A DNA stretch of 64,000 bases from Gibbula magus (taxonomy: Eukaryota; Mollusca; Gastropoda; Trochida; Trochidae), in the NCBI GenBank assembly GCA_936450465.1, contig OW388305.1, positions 55,294,625 to 55,358,624 of the forward strand, read 5' to 3'. Below, in pieces: positions 47,666 to 59,060 of the stretch (position 1 is the first letter of the stretch; every line of letters starts with the position of its first letter). The notes beneath the pieces were generated by a model. The model did no database searches. It saw only the letters and a program-made list of their open reading frames with translations, and was not told where the DNA came from. A program made the position numbers and the translations under genes.

Positions 47666-47682
47666 CTGCAGTCAATAACAAG

Positions 47683-48736
47683 AAAAAAGTGAGCATGGCT
47701 CACATACCCCCGTCATCCACTATCCGTCCATTGAGAATTATAGATGTGAAGGTTACTATGTTTTAAAAAAAGCTTCAAGCATCATAATATTGATCAAATA
47801 ATTTTAGGAACTGACTGTTATTACAAAATTTCATTCACACAGATGTAATATTTTTCAGGTAACTTAATTTTTCCCATTAGAGCATCACACTGGTAATTTG
47901 TACCAAGTTCAATTACAGATTCAAGGGCTTCATATCTCCGTAAAAAATAATATTTCGGAACTGGACTGTGAACTCGATGAAGAGTATCATCTGGACTACC
48001 TACATGTAAAATTTCATTCACCTAGATGTAATAGTTGCCGAGAAAACTTGTCCCAAATGGAGCATCACAGCTCTTTTGGTAGAAAGTACGGATTCAAGGG
48101 CCATAACTCCGTAAAAAATAATATTTCGGAACTGGTTTTCGAATTCGATGAAGAGTATCATCTGGACTACCTCCATGTCAAATTTCATTCACCTAGATGA
48201 AATAGTTTCCGAGAAAACTTGTCCCCATTGGAGCATCTGAGTTCTTTTGGTACTAAGTTAAATTTCGGATTCAAGGTCCATAACTCCGTAAAAAATAATA
48301 TTTCGGAACTGGTTTTCGAACTCGAAGAGTACCATCTGGACTACCTCCATATTAAATATCACAGTTCTTTTGGTACTAAGTTAAATTTCAGATTCAAGGG
48401 CCATTACTCCGTTAAAAATAATATTTCGGAATCGGTTTTCAGACTCGATAAAGAGTATGGTCATGAGTACTCACAACCAAAATTTCATTCACCTAGGTTG
48501 AACAGTATCCGAGAAAACTTGTCCCCATTGAACACAATAAAACAAAGTCCAAAAAGTGGCGTTTCCATGGAAACGACAAAAAATTGTCTGTGCGCATTCG
48601 GAAGAACATGGTTAACAACTGTACAAAGTTTGGTTGATGTACCTTTGACAGTTTTTGAGAAAATTGACTGGACGGAAGGATGGACGGACGGAATGACCAC
48701 TATATACCCCCGCTTACTTCGTAGCGGGGGTATAAT
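47683..48736 (+). mobile_element. Family B hairpin-ended satellite element, copy 1
   Basis: Left: A-run, hairpin GTGAGC-ATG-GCTCAC (47689-47703) and ATACCCCCG (47704-47712). Right: GGAC-rich segment (48672-48692) and a hairpin with perfect 12-bp arms TATACCCCCGCT / AGCGGGGGTATA (48703-48714, 48723-48734). The inner core has about four diverged units of 125-175 bp, each with ACTCCGTAAAAAATAATATTT-like and TTCATTCACCTAGATG landmarks. The 174-codon open frame inside is a by-product of the repeat. Confidence 0.8.
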
Positions 48737-48989
48737 CAAATAGTTGAGACGGCCGAAGTCACTCAGGGATATCACGAATAGAAAGAGTTGCTGATGTGCA
48801 AAATGGGATTGCAAGATTGTAGAAAACAGCTGAGCTAGGATTTCATTTAGCTCTTGCATATACTGTATTCTCTTAACTGACAACAAAGATTGGATAGTCT
48901 CCATTAAGGAATATCTGTAACTTCACCGGTTTGTAATATGCAGTGTAAGCATTGTTGTAACATTAACGATAGCGACTGCCATTTTTGGT

Positions 48990-49225
48990 CTTCGGCAACT
49001 TCCGTACGCAAGGCATAACTCTTACCAGTCTTCATTACTGGCTGATTTAAGCCTTGCGGTATTTCCCTCGCTTTGTTGTGCCTAGATAGTGAATCGCTGC
49101 ACCAGAAATGCATAGTGAGCCTGGATTTCTAAGCACAGATTTCTTAAGGAAATACTGCAAGGCCTAAATCAGCCAGTAATGGAGACTGGCAAGAGTTATG
49201 CCTTGCATTGGGAAGTTGGTCTTCG
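48990..49225. repeat. Fold-back repeat with about 75-bp arms
   Basis: The left arm (about 48993-49066) and right arm (about 49148-49220) are inverted copies sharing CAAGGCATAACTCTT and ATTACTGGCTGATTTA. The loop is about 80 bp. A piece of one arm recurs at 59947-59978. No target duplication could be fixed. Confidence 0.85.
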
Positions 49226-49710
49226 GGTTGGGTGCAATTTCTTAATATTTTAGTTCATGCGGATTTAATGCAACGTTGCATAAACATGCTTAATATCTGG
49301 AAAATATGTACGTATTCAGGTTTTAAAGTTAACTTTAAAAGACCGGAAGTATTTAATGCAACGTAACATCATGCATGACTTAGGTAAAGTAAGGTCTAGA
49401 TTTGCTATTGCTTTATTGTTTTCACAACTGGAATATTATCATGATCATGATGGTAGAAAGTCCAGACCTGACTGTGACTGTATTCCTGCTTCTTCCCCAA
49501 TGAAAACTCATCTTGCGTGACTACAAAGGTGGGCATTTGATTCTTAAGGGGCTTGATAATTAGCATATGTCTTTCTATATGTCCGATGGAACTATTTTTG
49601 CCATTTGTCTCTGATTTGTTCTTCTTTATTTATCACTCAGCATGTTATGATCAATTGTAGTTTTCACAAAATCAAATAGCATATTTTCAGGAAAACTCAT
49701 TAAACAAGCA

Positions 49711-50985
49711 AAAAAGTGAGCGTGGCTCACTAATACCCCCCGACTGTTAAAGTTTGACATTTTTATTTTACTTAAAGAGAGAGGTGTCTGCACACTTAAG
49801 GATTGATAAGCTATGAAATGTAATTGCTAAGATTAAACTGTTTGTGAAAAGGATAGGACAAGACTCGATCTTCATGTAAAAAAGGTGGTTTAAGTAAAAA
49901 TAGGAATAATAGTAACTTGAAAAGGTATGGGTAACACAATACACTACTGCTATTACCACTGATTCAACTTTATTATGGAAATTAATCCATCATAATGATT
50001 CATTTGAGTGACTTTAAACAACAGGTACATTAAAGCACACCCCTGAAGGCACAGTGAGAGATATGCAGCAGTTTATGGCTGAAAGGAAAGAAAATTTAAC
50101 TTTTCCCAAAATATAACCAGTTGAAATATAAAATAGTAAATCAACAAGAATACAGAAGTAGCTTTTGATTAAAGTTACATGAAAAAGAAAATGATGAAGT
50201 CAACAAATCACAACACAGAAGTAGCTTCATTCATTCTAGCTATGAATATGATAAAGTAAAAATATATAAAAAAATCGCCAAAAATTCAAAAATTCACCAA
50301 ATCGTGTTACATTTTGCAATGCACCTCTCCTAGTGGTGAAGAATACATGTGCCAAATTTGAAAAGGATGAGATGAATAGTTTTACGGTAATCGATCTCAC
50401 AAAAAATTGCTCAGAATTTGACGAAGTGAAAAAATAAAAAAAATTCTCCAAAAATTCACCAATTCGGTTTAAACTTCGCACTGCACCTCTCCTTATGATG
50501 AAGAAGACATGTACAAAATCTGACAAGGATGAGATGAATAGTTTTTCTGTTATTGATCGGACAAAAATTCCTCAGAATTTGACTATTAAAAGTTAAAAAA
50601 TTCTAAAATTCGCCAAAAATTCAAAAATTCACCAAATTGGTTTAAACTTTGAATTGCACCTCTCCTAGTGGTGAAGGAGACATGTACCAAATTTGACAAG
50701 GATGAGCTGAATAGTTTTTCTGTTGTTGATCGGACCAAAAATGCTCAGAATTTGAGTAAGTTAAAAAATAAAAAAAATTGCCAAAAATATAAAAATTCAC
50801 CAATTCAGTTTAAACTTCGCACTGCATCTCTCCTAGTGGTGAACAAGGCATGTCCCAAATTTGAAAAGGATAAGATGAATAGTTTGTCTGTCATCTATCG
50901 GAAAAAAATTGTCTTCGGACGGAAGGACGGACGGACGGAATCGTTGGTATTACTACATACCCCCTACCATTGGTCGGGGGTATAA
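49711..50985 (+). mobile_element. Family B hairpin-ended element, copy 2
   Basis: Left: A-run, GTGAGC-GTG-GCTCAC (49716-49730) and AATACCCCCCG. Right: GGACGGACGGACGG (50922-50939) and hairpin ATACCCCC...GGGGGTAT (50957-50983). The core, 50280-50910, has four units of about 165-177 bp marked by GCACCTCTCCTAGTGGTGAA at about 50319, 50484, 50658 and (as GCATCTCTCC) 50822. The unit sequence differs completely from copy 1, so ends are shared but satellites are not. Confidence 0.8.
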
Positions 50986-51350
50986 CAAGAAAATGTTCAT
51001 CTAACAGCATTTAGCATTGACATGTCATTGGCAAATCTCACTTTTAAACCGGCGTCGCTGATTGTGCAGCTGTATTCAATCACAACCAATCAGGACACGC
51101 CATTTTTGCCAGTGAATTCAGGCTTTCTAGATCTAAAACAGAGGTAAAAATTGGAAATCTGAATGGTGTAACCTCTGTTGGAAGAGAATGCACTCATGTA
51201 TACCCTTACCTTATTCTTCACAGAAGTTAAATCCCTTAATTTGAAGATTTGCATGAAAATGACCAGCTAATACTATTGATACTTGGTTTAAATACTAATA
51301 ATGATAGATATTTTATCTAGTTATATAAAGAACTTTGTAACAATGTTTAC
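50986..51350. other. intergenic, no gene supported
   Basis: No tandem or inverted repeat of note and no open frame. Confidence 0.4.
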
Positions 51351-51446
51351 CTCAAATTGAGATATCTTCATTGTCATTGTTTTCAAAGTCATCTCATATT
51401 ATTCTCCTCCAACATTATCAGTTGTGACATCTGAAGTTGCTGCATG
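51351..51446 (-). other. Possible minus-strand exon (weak)
   Basis: On the minus strand an acceptor-like TTATTACAG precedes 51446 and a donor-like GAG|GTAAAC follows 51351. The enclosed 96 bases code acidic text (ATSDVTTDNVGGE) to a TAA at codon 16. It could be the terminal exon of the gene proposed at 54951-55070, or chance. Confidence 0.2.
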
Positions 51447-51613
51447 CTGTAATAAGATTGGTATACACAATAAGATCAATTGAATATCATTATACAATGC
51501 TTCTTTTTTTTAAATTAATTTTTTTCACATAGAGTTTTTTATTTGTAAATTTACAACATATACTTTGATTGAAAACAAAAACTTTATTAAATAACTAAAT
51601 AGAACAAGAAACA

Positions 51614-51660
51614 TTGATTAAACACCGCTCCTCGCAGCGGTGATCTATTTTTAGCTCCAG
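51614..51660 (+). mobile_element. Isolated terminal-type hairpin
   Basis: CACCGCTCC-TCG-CAGCGGTG forms a hairpin of the same style as the satellite-element left ends. No matching satellite or right end was identified. Confidence 0.4.
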
Positions 51661-52319
51661 GTCATTGGATTGTTATGTCGACCTTGTGTGACGCTTCCCG
51701 CAGCCAACATAACGTTTGGTCATTTTTGATGACCATCTGTTTCAGCCAATCAGAAAACAGAACACTTACGTATGTCTCAGTGTGGGGCAGGGAATGACCC
51801 TTCAAACTCTCAGTTTATTAACAATGTAGCGAGTAACCCACCCTTGTGGCGAGCCGCGCCCATTGTTGCTAAACTTCACTGATAGCGGTCAACTGAGGTA
51901 TGCACAGGACCACGTGCCACCAAGTAGGCATCTGTTTTTACGAGCAAAAACACCTTAGAGTTTTAAGTTCGGCCTTTTCCACAACAACAGCCACAGTAAA
52001 ATAGACAAATTTGATACATATGTATACCACAAAAGACAATTGAACATGAAACTCAAGAAATTGCATTTACAACTAGTACCATTCAGATCTATTTTATTAA
52101 AAGTGTTTACAATGAGTTTTGAGTGATTTTCATATATCATGACCTTAACCTTTGACCTTGAAAATGAGCATGTTAAAAGAATTCCCTTGGGGAATAATTA
52201 AAATATTATTAATTTAAGTTCTTAAAATATATTTCTGCTTTCAAAATTCAACAAGCAGACAGAGTCGGACATATCCCGCGCCTTTTGGAAAATTAATTGA
52301 AGAATAGTTGTTGAATAAC
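51661..52319. other. intergenic, no gene supported
   Basis: TGACCTTAACCTTTGACCTTG at about 52140 is a reversed AGGTCA-type cluster like those at 9833 and 17699. No coding signal. Confidence 0.4.
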
Positions 52320-52334
52320 AGTGACTATGAACCT

Positions 52335-52468
52335 TTTTTCAACTAAACACAACACATAAAATTTCAGCTCCTTAGACAAAGTGGTTCTGGAGAAGAAGAC
52401 AAAATGCGAAAAGTTTACAGACGGCTGGATACTGTGCAATGCCATAAGCCCATCGGGCCTTTCAGGCA
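52335..52468 (+). mobile_element. Family A right end, truncated
   Basis: ATTTCAGCTCCTTAGACAAA, GTGGTTCTGGAGAAGAAG and CATAAGCCCATCGGGCCTTT match the family A 3' part. It stops at TTCAGG and continues directly into family C satellite, so two elements are fused here. Confidence 0.7.
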
Positions 52469-53042
52469 CATCTACACATGATGATTGTCTAAGTTACATT
52501 TCCATGGAAACAGTCCAAAAATATAATTCGAAGAAGTTGAAAACCCCAAAAGGCACATCTACACATGATGATTGTTCCACACACCAAGTTTCGTTGAGAT
52601 ATGTCTTATAGTTTTCGAGTTCTGTTCCGGAAACGAAATTCTAGGTTACATTTCTATGGAAACGGTAAAAAAAATATTTGTTAGAAGTTGAAAACACCAA
52701 AAGGCACATCTAGACATGATGATTGTTCCACACACCAAGTTTCGTTGAGATATGTCTTACGGTTTTCGAGTTCTGCTCCGGAAACGAAATTCTAAGTTAT
52801 ATTTCCATGGAAACGGTAAAAAAAAATAACTCGAAGAAGTTGAAAACCCCAAAAGGCACATCTACACATGATGATTGTTCCACACACCAAGTTTCGTTGA
52901 GATATGTCTTATAGTTTTCCAGTTCTGCTCCGGAAACAAAATCGGGACGGACGGACGAACGGACGGACGGACGGAGCCCATTTCAATATCCCCCCCCCCC
53001 CCCTCCCCCCCCCCCCCCCCAACTATGTTGGTGGGGGATAAT
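52469..53042 (+). mobile_element. Family C satellite element, right part
   Basis: Units marked GGCACATCTACACATGATGA occur at about 52466, 52552, 52702 and 52853, the last three 150-151 bp apart, each with TTTCGTTGAGATATGTCTTA and TTTCCATGGAAAC. They lead to (GGAC)n at 52946-52976 and a right hairpin TATCCCCC...GGGGGATA whose 5' arm is an expanded C-run (52991-53020). No left end. Confidence 0.75.
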
Positions 53043-53279
53043 CAAAGGGTTAAAATTGGCCTAAAAGGAGCATCAATTCAGTTGATGGGGGCCATTATGC
53101 CAAACATTATAAAATTACCATTTTGGTGATTGTCCGGTTTTCCATTCAATCGACTATGCACTGCGGTTGGAGCGCATCAATTAGTCAAATGTTATTTTGG
53201 AAACTTATTTACAACAGACAAAAAGACAAATTTGGGTTGATAATGTGTAATAGGTCATAACTACAGTGCATGTGAGGTG

Positions 53280-53405
53280 AGTTGGAGTTTAAAGCGGCTT
53301 AAGAGTATTTCACTTATATCGCGGCTGCTAGTATTATTGCAGGGGGGAAATCTGTAATGCCATAATTGGCTATGCATTGTAGTGAAACCTGCAGGCATCT
53401 TCTAT
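53280..53405 (+). repeat. SINE-like dispersed repeat fragment, plus
   Basis: TTTAAAGCGGCTTAAGAGTA, then CGCGGCTGCTAGTATTAT and GCTATGCATTGTAGTGAAAC match the reverse complement of 9588-9705. No target duplication is visible. Confidence 0.55.
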
Positions 53406-53496
53406 TGTAGTGTGTGTTTGTTGTATAATGATTTTTTTTTTACTCTTTAGTCTTTCCCAGTATTATGTATCAAAAGTTCATGAATATTATTTTATC

Positions 53497-53849
53497 TAGG
53501 GCTTGGACGGGTAGATTTTTTCTCCCTGGATACCCGACCCCCTATTACCCTACCCTACCCGGATACCCGTTTTGTCGACCCTCTATATCTAATTTGTAAA
53601 ATTTTGTAATAATTTAAACAACTGACAGGCTGAAGTATGGAGTTAAAAAGCTAAAACATAGCGATCCATGGATATTTCAATCAATTTTCATTTTTAATTA
53701 CATTTGATTTTAAGATTGTGTTGGAATCTTCATTCACATTGCAATCTTGTTATGAAATAATAACAAATTAAACTGTTTTATAATGAGTCATGTGATAATG
53801 ACGGGTCTGGGTAATGAGATGGGTATCTGGGTTACCTGTCCCAGCCCTA
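53497..53849. mobile_element. hAT-type MITE, 353 bp
   Basis: Ends TAGGGCTTGGACGGGTA and the reverse complement of TAGGGCTGGGACAGGTA, 17 bp with three mismatches. Flanks ATTTTATC (53489-53496) and ATTTCATC (53850-53857) are an 8-bp duplication with one change. TAGGGCTGGG ends are of hAT type. Subterminal GATACCCG-like motifs repeat in the left third. Confidence 0.8.
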
Positions 53850-53857
53850 ATTTCATC

Positions 53858-54950
53858 ATAGATGTTAATTGTCATAAAAAGTGAGTGAGAGGTCAGTTTG
53901 TTAGTTAGCTACAGAGTACTCACCCCCTGTGTATTTTGTCTCAGAGGTGCTATTTAGCAGCATAGGCCCGCGGGTCATTGCTTTTCACACTATTAAAAAG
54001 AATATTTAAAAAAAAGGTTGAGATGACCCCCCGATTTTTACACCCTCAGAATGTATTAGTCTAGAAAAGGCCGGACACTTGGTTTCCAAAAATAAATTTT
54101 AATATTATAATATCAGTAATGAATAATTGAATTATTCTTAATGAATTCACTAAAGTCATTTATTGATAAAGAAAATATTAACCAACAAAATTTTAATTAC
54201 CCAGATAAATATAGGGATGCTTCTGTTGAAATACATTGCATAGACAATAATTTTCCCTTCCATCATCTATGTCAAGAAAAGTATTTTCCACGGACATGAT
54301 ATTAATTTCACATATTTTTAAAGATATTTGCCCAAGTTTCCAAAAATATCAAAGATAATCAACATTCTGCTGAATTTCATGCAAATATGTAAAATTCTGA
54401 GAGTCCATCCACCTTCATGTACATGTTTTTTTAATTTGGAAAGCCTGAGAAATTATCTAGTAAAAGGGAAATAGCCAATTATTATGATTATAGGATTGTT
54501 CTTATTTGTTTTCTGAACTAGTTGGCATAAGAAATACAACTGATTTAGCTCCCAAAATGTCTATTTCATTTGATTACTAGTGCAAAATCTTTGGATTGTA
54601 TGTTTCATCAAATTAAATCTTAAATAAAATCCAAAATAGTATTGCATGACATGACAAACATTTTATAAATTACAATAGTCCGATTGTTTTTTTTTAGGCC
54701 TAGTTCGGTTGTGTGTTACATGTATGCAGATCATCTACAGTCATAGGCCAAAAGTCTGTTTACTGTGACGTAATTTCCATAGATTTCCATGTCTATTGCG
54801 AGAATAATACAGAAGCTTATTACCACGAAAACAGGTAACACGACAATTGCAGTGACAACTTCACTCATGATCATTCATGACTTTTCTAGTGCGTTTACAA
54901 ACCAATTCAATGACTTGTATGGATTGTAAAATTGTCTGAATTTACCTTAC
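53858..54950. other. AT-rich intergenic stretch
   Basis: No repeats or open frames recognised. If the minus-strand exon at 54951-55070 is real, this is part of its first intron. Confidence 0.4.
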
Positions 54951-55070
54951 TTGGCTTATGAAAAGCCGATCCGAGCAGGTCCAATCATCGGCATTCGTGT
55001 AACTCGCTTCTGATTCTCCATGTTGTTCTGGTTCTCCATATGCGTTGCTTCGCTCGGAATAATCTCCCAT
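54951..55070 (-). CDS. Candidate first coding exon, minus strand
   Basis: Reading down from ATG at 55070, 40 codons run without a stop (starting MGDYSERSNAYGEPEQHGES, ending LFISQ) to a strong donor CAA|GTAAGG at 54951. Composition is hydrophilic and acidic, unlike random AT-rich translation. The DNA just upstream is GC-richer (GCATGCGCGCGG near 55192), as for a promoter or 5' UTR. No domain was recognised. A possible partner exon lies at 51351-51446. Chance is not excluded. Confidence 0.35.
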
Positions 55071-55217
55071 GATATCCTCCAATAGTAACCATCCAAAGTT
55101 TCGAGGGATGTATACTTTTACAACACGGGTGTAGATCCGGAAAATAAACGCGAATCAACCGGAAACTGGTTTCTTGTCGAAAACTCGGTCGCATGCGCGC
55201 GGAAGCAGGACACCAGT

Positions 55218-55306
55218 CTGGTAGCGATATAGTCGATTTGTACTTATGTTAGCTTTGGTCGCGCTATAGTCATACAATACTTATGAAATCATTAGCGCTA
55301 CCGGCA
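55218..55306. repeat. AGCGCTACCGGC motif cluster, second site
   Basis: CTGGTAGCGATATAG, GGTCGCGCTATAG and TTAGCGCTACCGGC lie within 90 bp, echoing 27326-27402 and CTATAGCGCGACC at 27593 in inverted order. Confidence 0.5.
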
Positions 55307-55377
55307 AAAAAGCTATATCTTGAACAAATAAATTTTTCTAAAAAATTAGTTGACATATCATTTTAATATATATCATT

Positions 55378-55470
55378 TTTATATATATATATATATATAT
55401 TATACAAATTAAAAGCATCTATATCACATATTCATTCAATAGTATAAGTTTGGATTATTGTGCAATTTTC
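55378..55470 (+). repeat. (TA)n and 97-bp dispersed repeat, copy 2
   Basis: A TA run (about 55380-55400) is followed by a near-identical copy of 27189-27285, in the same orientation, ending TTTGGATTATTGTGCAAT. Confidence 0.7.
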
Positions 55471-57039
55471 TTTTGAATAACCATATTTCAAGTAGAGTTT
55501 CATCATAACCTTAACCTTTTATCTTGTATGCTTCTACTGTTCACGTTTTATATATATCGAATGATTTTAAGTTGAATATTCATTCCGTTCACAATTTCTA
55601 TCTCAAATAATCACTCCATTTTTAATTTGAACACAAGAGCAGAGAGCCATAACATTCATATTCATATTATGCTTGTAGGGTGGGTCTACATTTTAGTGGA
55701 GGCACCAAAGTTTGGATCCCTCACTTGCAACGCATTGACTACTTGTTTGAAATTAAAGAACATTAAAAATCACAGCTCTCAGATTCTGAATGTCAGTGGA
55801 TGCTCAAACTTTCAGGTCTAAATGTTTGGTGAGTAAGTAGAGAACACAGGATATATGCTATAGCTTTATTGACTCTCAGTTTTTATTCTGATTGTTTAGA
55901 TTAAACTTGACATAACGAAATTGTGAACGGTGTACATTATACATTTTTTTATTAAAAATAATGAAATTAATACTTTCAACAGAAAATGCACACTATGTCT
56001 GATATAGTTCTAAAAAATTCAAACTCTCACCTTTGTTTACTTTATTTATAAACTTAATAACAACTTTTACCTGTACTAGTTGCCTTCTGAGTGTTGTACA
56101 CTTCTCGAGTGCATTGTTATGCACAACAAAGCTATTTGTATAATTTCATATAATGATATGTCAAAAGGAATGATCAAGTCAATTTATTTTAAATATTTTC
56201 TCACGACATGTCTTATCAGTCTGTACAAATATCATCCTATTCTGATGTCATTGTTCTTTTGTGACAATTTTCCATCGTGTTAGTTGACATGTACAAATAT
56301 CTAAAAAATAACAAACTTATTTCAAACCATTCAAATTTTCTGTTTTTCAAAAGATGTGTGTATGTAACGAAAACAGTTGGAATGAAAACTTTATTACCCG
56401 AAGAAAGGTGTCATATGACTTTCACAAAGACTTGCAAAAAGTTTTGAAAAAGTCAAATGGCCAATTTCTTAGTATTGATTCTGTTTTCTTTATTATTGAC
56501 TCTATTCCACATTTATGCGCTGAATCCGTTTGTCGTCGTTTGCGACTACATAAAATACTACTAAAGACTACTAAAGTGCTGAATCCTTATTGTTATTGGC
56601 GTCTTTTATTATTATTCTTCCACGGATTTTGTGAAAAGCACTTCTTCCAGAAGGAATGCAGCTAATGCAACCAAACTTTGCAAGATGATCACCCTTACTG
56701 CCTAATTTCATGCCGAAGCTTTTGGGACCAATCGGAAAAACCATTAAAGGTCCAGTTCGAATCTAAATTTCGATTTGTAACATGGGTAAATTTTTCAAAA
56801 TGCAGCTAGAGACTTGCAACTTTTTTTAAAAGACGCGCATTCACAATGCGATCAAAAAAACAAATCATGATGATTTCGTAGGTCACGTGGTTTCGCCGCC
56901 ATATTGTTTTTTCGCACTTTTATAAATTTGCCGACCCCATGCACCTTTGACAATCTTCTTCTCTGAATATATTTGCACCACGAAGCTGAAACCTATATAT
57001 GTTTACAGCTTAGGCATTGATGAATGCATGGTGTGTCTT
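55471..57039. other. intergenic, no gene supported
   Basis: Short open frames (55627-55821, 56080-56283, 56354-56665) lack recognisable domains. The last, 103 codons, is hydrophilic then hydrophobic and could be a remnant, but nothing supports a gene. 56740-56950 has no repeats. Confidence 0.35.
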
Positions 57040-57965
57040 TTCAAGAGCGTCTCCCCAATACTTTTTGCACAGTGAACAGTCAAAATTGGTTGATTTTGAA
57101 AAAAAGCGCAAACTTCAAGGGGACATAACTCAAATACTTTACCCGTCGAATTTCAAGATTTTTTCAGGAGAGTAAGATTATACTATGGTCGTTATAAATC
57201 AAAAATAAAATCGCTCGCGAACAGTCATTCCTGGTCACAATTGGACAAAAACTGAAAATGTACTAAAATTTCGCGATTTTGAAGGTGTGAGTCTTTAAAA
57301 ATCTTCATCTCACTAACAGCAACACGAACAGACACGTGTGATAGCTCATTTTAAAGCTAAATAAATGGTTAACAAAGTAACGAGCCAAATTTTATAATTT
57401 CATTCTAGAACTCAAATTATCTCCCTTTGAATATGGTCAATTTTTAAATGTTTGTTTTTTGGCTTTATGTTCAACGGGACATAACTCTGCCACATATAAA
57501 CTAATTTCAGAGTTAATTATTGCTATTTGTTCCCCGGTATTTGCTCAACAATTCGGTTGCAAATCATTATCATATAAAAGTTGATAGTTACGGAACAATT
57601 TGGACATTTTCGAAACCAACTTAAAATGACCTGAAATTTTGCTATTTTGAAGGTGTGCGTCTTTAAAAATCTTATTCTCACTAATGGCAACACGTACAGA
57701 CGAGTGTGATAGCTCATCTTAAAGCTGAATAAGTGCTTAACAAAGCAATGAGCCAAATTTTGGAATTTAAATTATCTCCCTTTGAATATGGTCCTTTTTT
57801 AAATGTTCGTGTTTTGGCTTTATATTCAAAGGGACATAACTCTGTCACATATAGACTTATGTCTCAGTTCTTTATTGCAATTTGTTCCCGATATTTGCTC
57901 AACAATTCCATTTCAAGTCATTATCATATACAAATTAATAGTTCGGCCACATTTTGGGTTTTCAT
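57040..57965 (+). repeat. Tandem repeat, about 355-bp unit, roughly 2.5 copies
   Basis: ATCTCCCTTTGAATATGGTC occurs at 57419 and 57774, 355 bp apart. Other paired landmarks are GGGACATAACTC (57120, 57476, 57831), TATTTGCTCAACAATTC (57538, 57893) and AACACG(A/T)ACAGACG(T/A)GTGTGA. Copies are moderately diverged. Not coding. Confidence 0.85.
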
Positions 57966-58958
57966 TCAGGGGTAAACAAATATGAAGTTTTGAACATTGA
58001 AATGTGAGTCTCAATAATCCTAGACACATGCTAGAGACATGCAACTTTCTTTAAAAGTTGTGCAATATTAATGTTACAATTGCTTAATTGATTACATTTC
58101 AAATAATTAACTCATCTATGCGCTGAATCATTTTATCGTCATTTGTGACTATATTTTGTCCTAATAAATGTCCAAAATAACGCTTGACTACCGCGTCAAT
58201 TGCCATGCACTGTCCGGCTTTTGATCAGAGATGACTACTTTTACCTTGATATCGTCACTATATTGAGTCACGAGTCTGTTACTTACATCATACCCCTGGT
58301 TGTTTCAGGGACAACCAAACGCAAGCTGGAGTCATCATCAAAAATAAGGTTTATTGGATGCTCCAAATAAAGCACCAACGTTAAGGATCAGATGGATTGC
58401 TTGGAATTGAATCATGTTTGTTTTGTGACATTTCCTGCAGCTGAAAAGAGGACCACCATGGTTACTGTGTTCTGAGTTTTGAACCTTTGTGAACATTTTT
58501 CAGTTTAACTTTCAATTACGGGGATGTTAAGTTGTCAACAAACGAAGTGCTTTATTGTATTTATAACAATGATAACAAGAATATTTGTAAAACATGTAAT
58601 ATGAAATTAAAATGACTGTAAATAAATTGTGTGGATGTTGTCTCATGTTTTCTCTCATTCACGCGTATTTGCGATCTTTGATATTCTTTAAATTCTTTAA
58701 AATCGTAATTTTTTAAATTTTTTGTGTAAACTAAAAGACAATAGTAGCATGACAAAACTGACTGAAAAAATTATTTAAAGAATGTTGAAAGTCACAAAAA
58801 GAGGCAAAGGGTCATTTAGATCCATAAGCCGAGGGTAAGTTTTTTTGAGTTGCGATATGGTAAACTCTTGATAACCGACCTCTCAATAGCTTGAAGGTCG
58901 GTCATATAAAAATAACTACCTCTGATATTGACCTGATAACCACACCACGTGGTGTATG
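57966..58958. other. intergenic, no gene supported
   Basis: A small hairpin ACCGACCT...AGGTCGGT lies at about 58876-58900. Nothing else was recognised. Confidence 0.4.
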
Positions 58959-59058
58959 TGAAATAATGACCTCGACCTCGTGAATATTTGTGAAAACCAT
59001 CTCGGGTAACGCTCAAAGGTTATCACAAATATTCACTCGGCATGCGGTCATTATTTCA
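58959..59058. repeat. Fold-back repeat, 100 bp
   Basis: TGAAATAATGACC (58959) pairs with GGTCATTATTTCA (59046-59058), and the inner arms GTGAATATTTGTGA / TCACAAATATTCAC pair too. The repeat sits directly against the family A element beginning at 59061. Confidence 0.8.
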
Positions 59059-59060
59059 GC

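Noticed and set aside
48219..48743. 174-codon open frame on the plus strand
   Set aside because: It runs through diverged family B satellite units and the GGAC segment; the translation is a repeat pattern without a domain.
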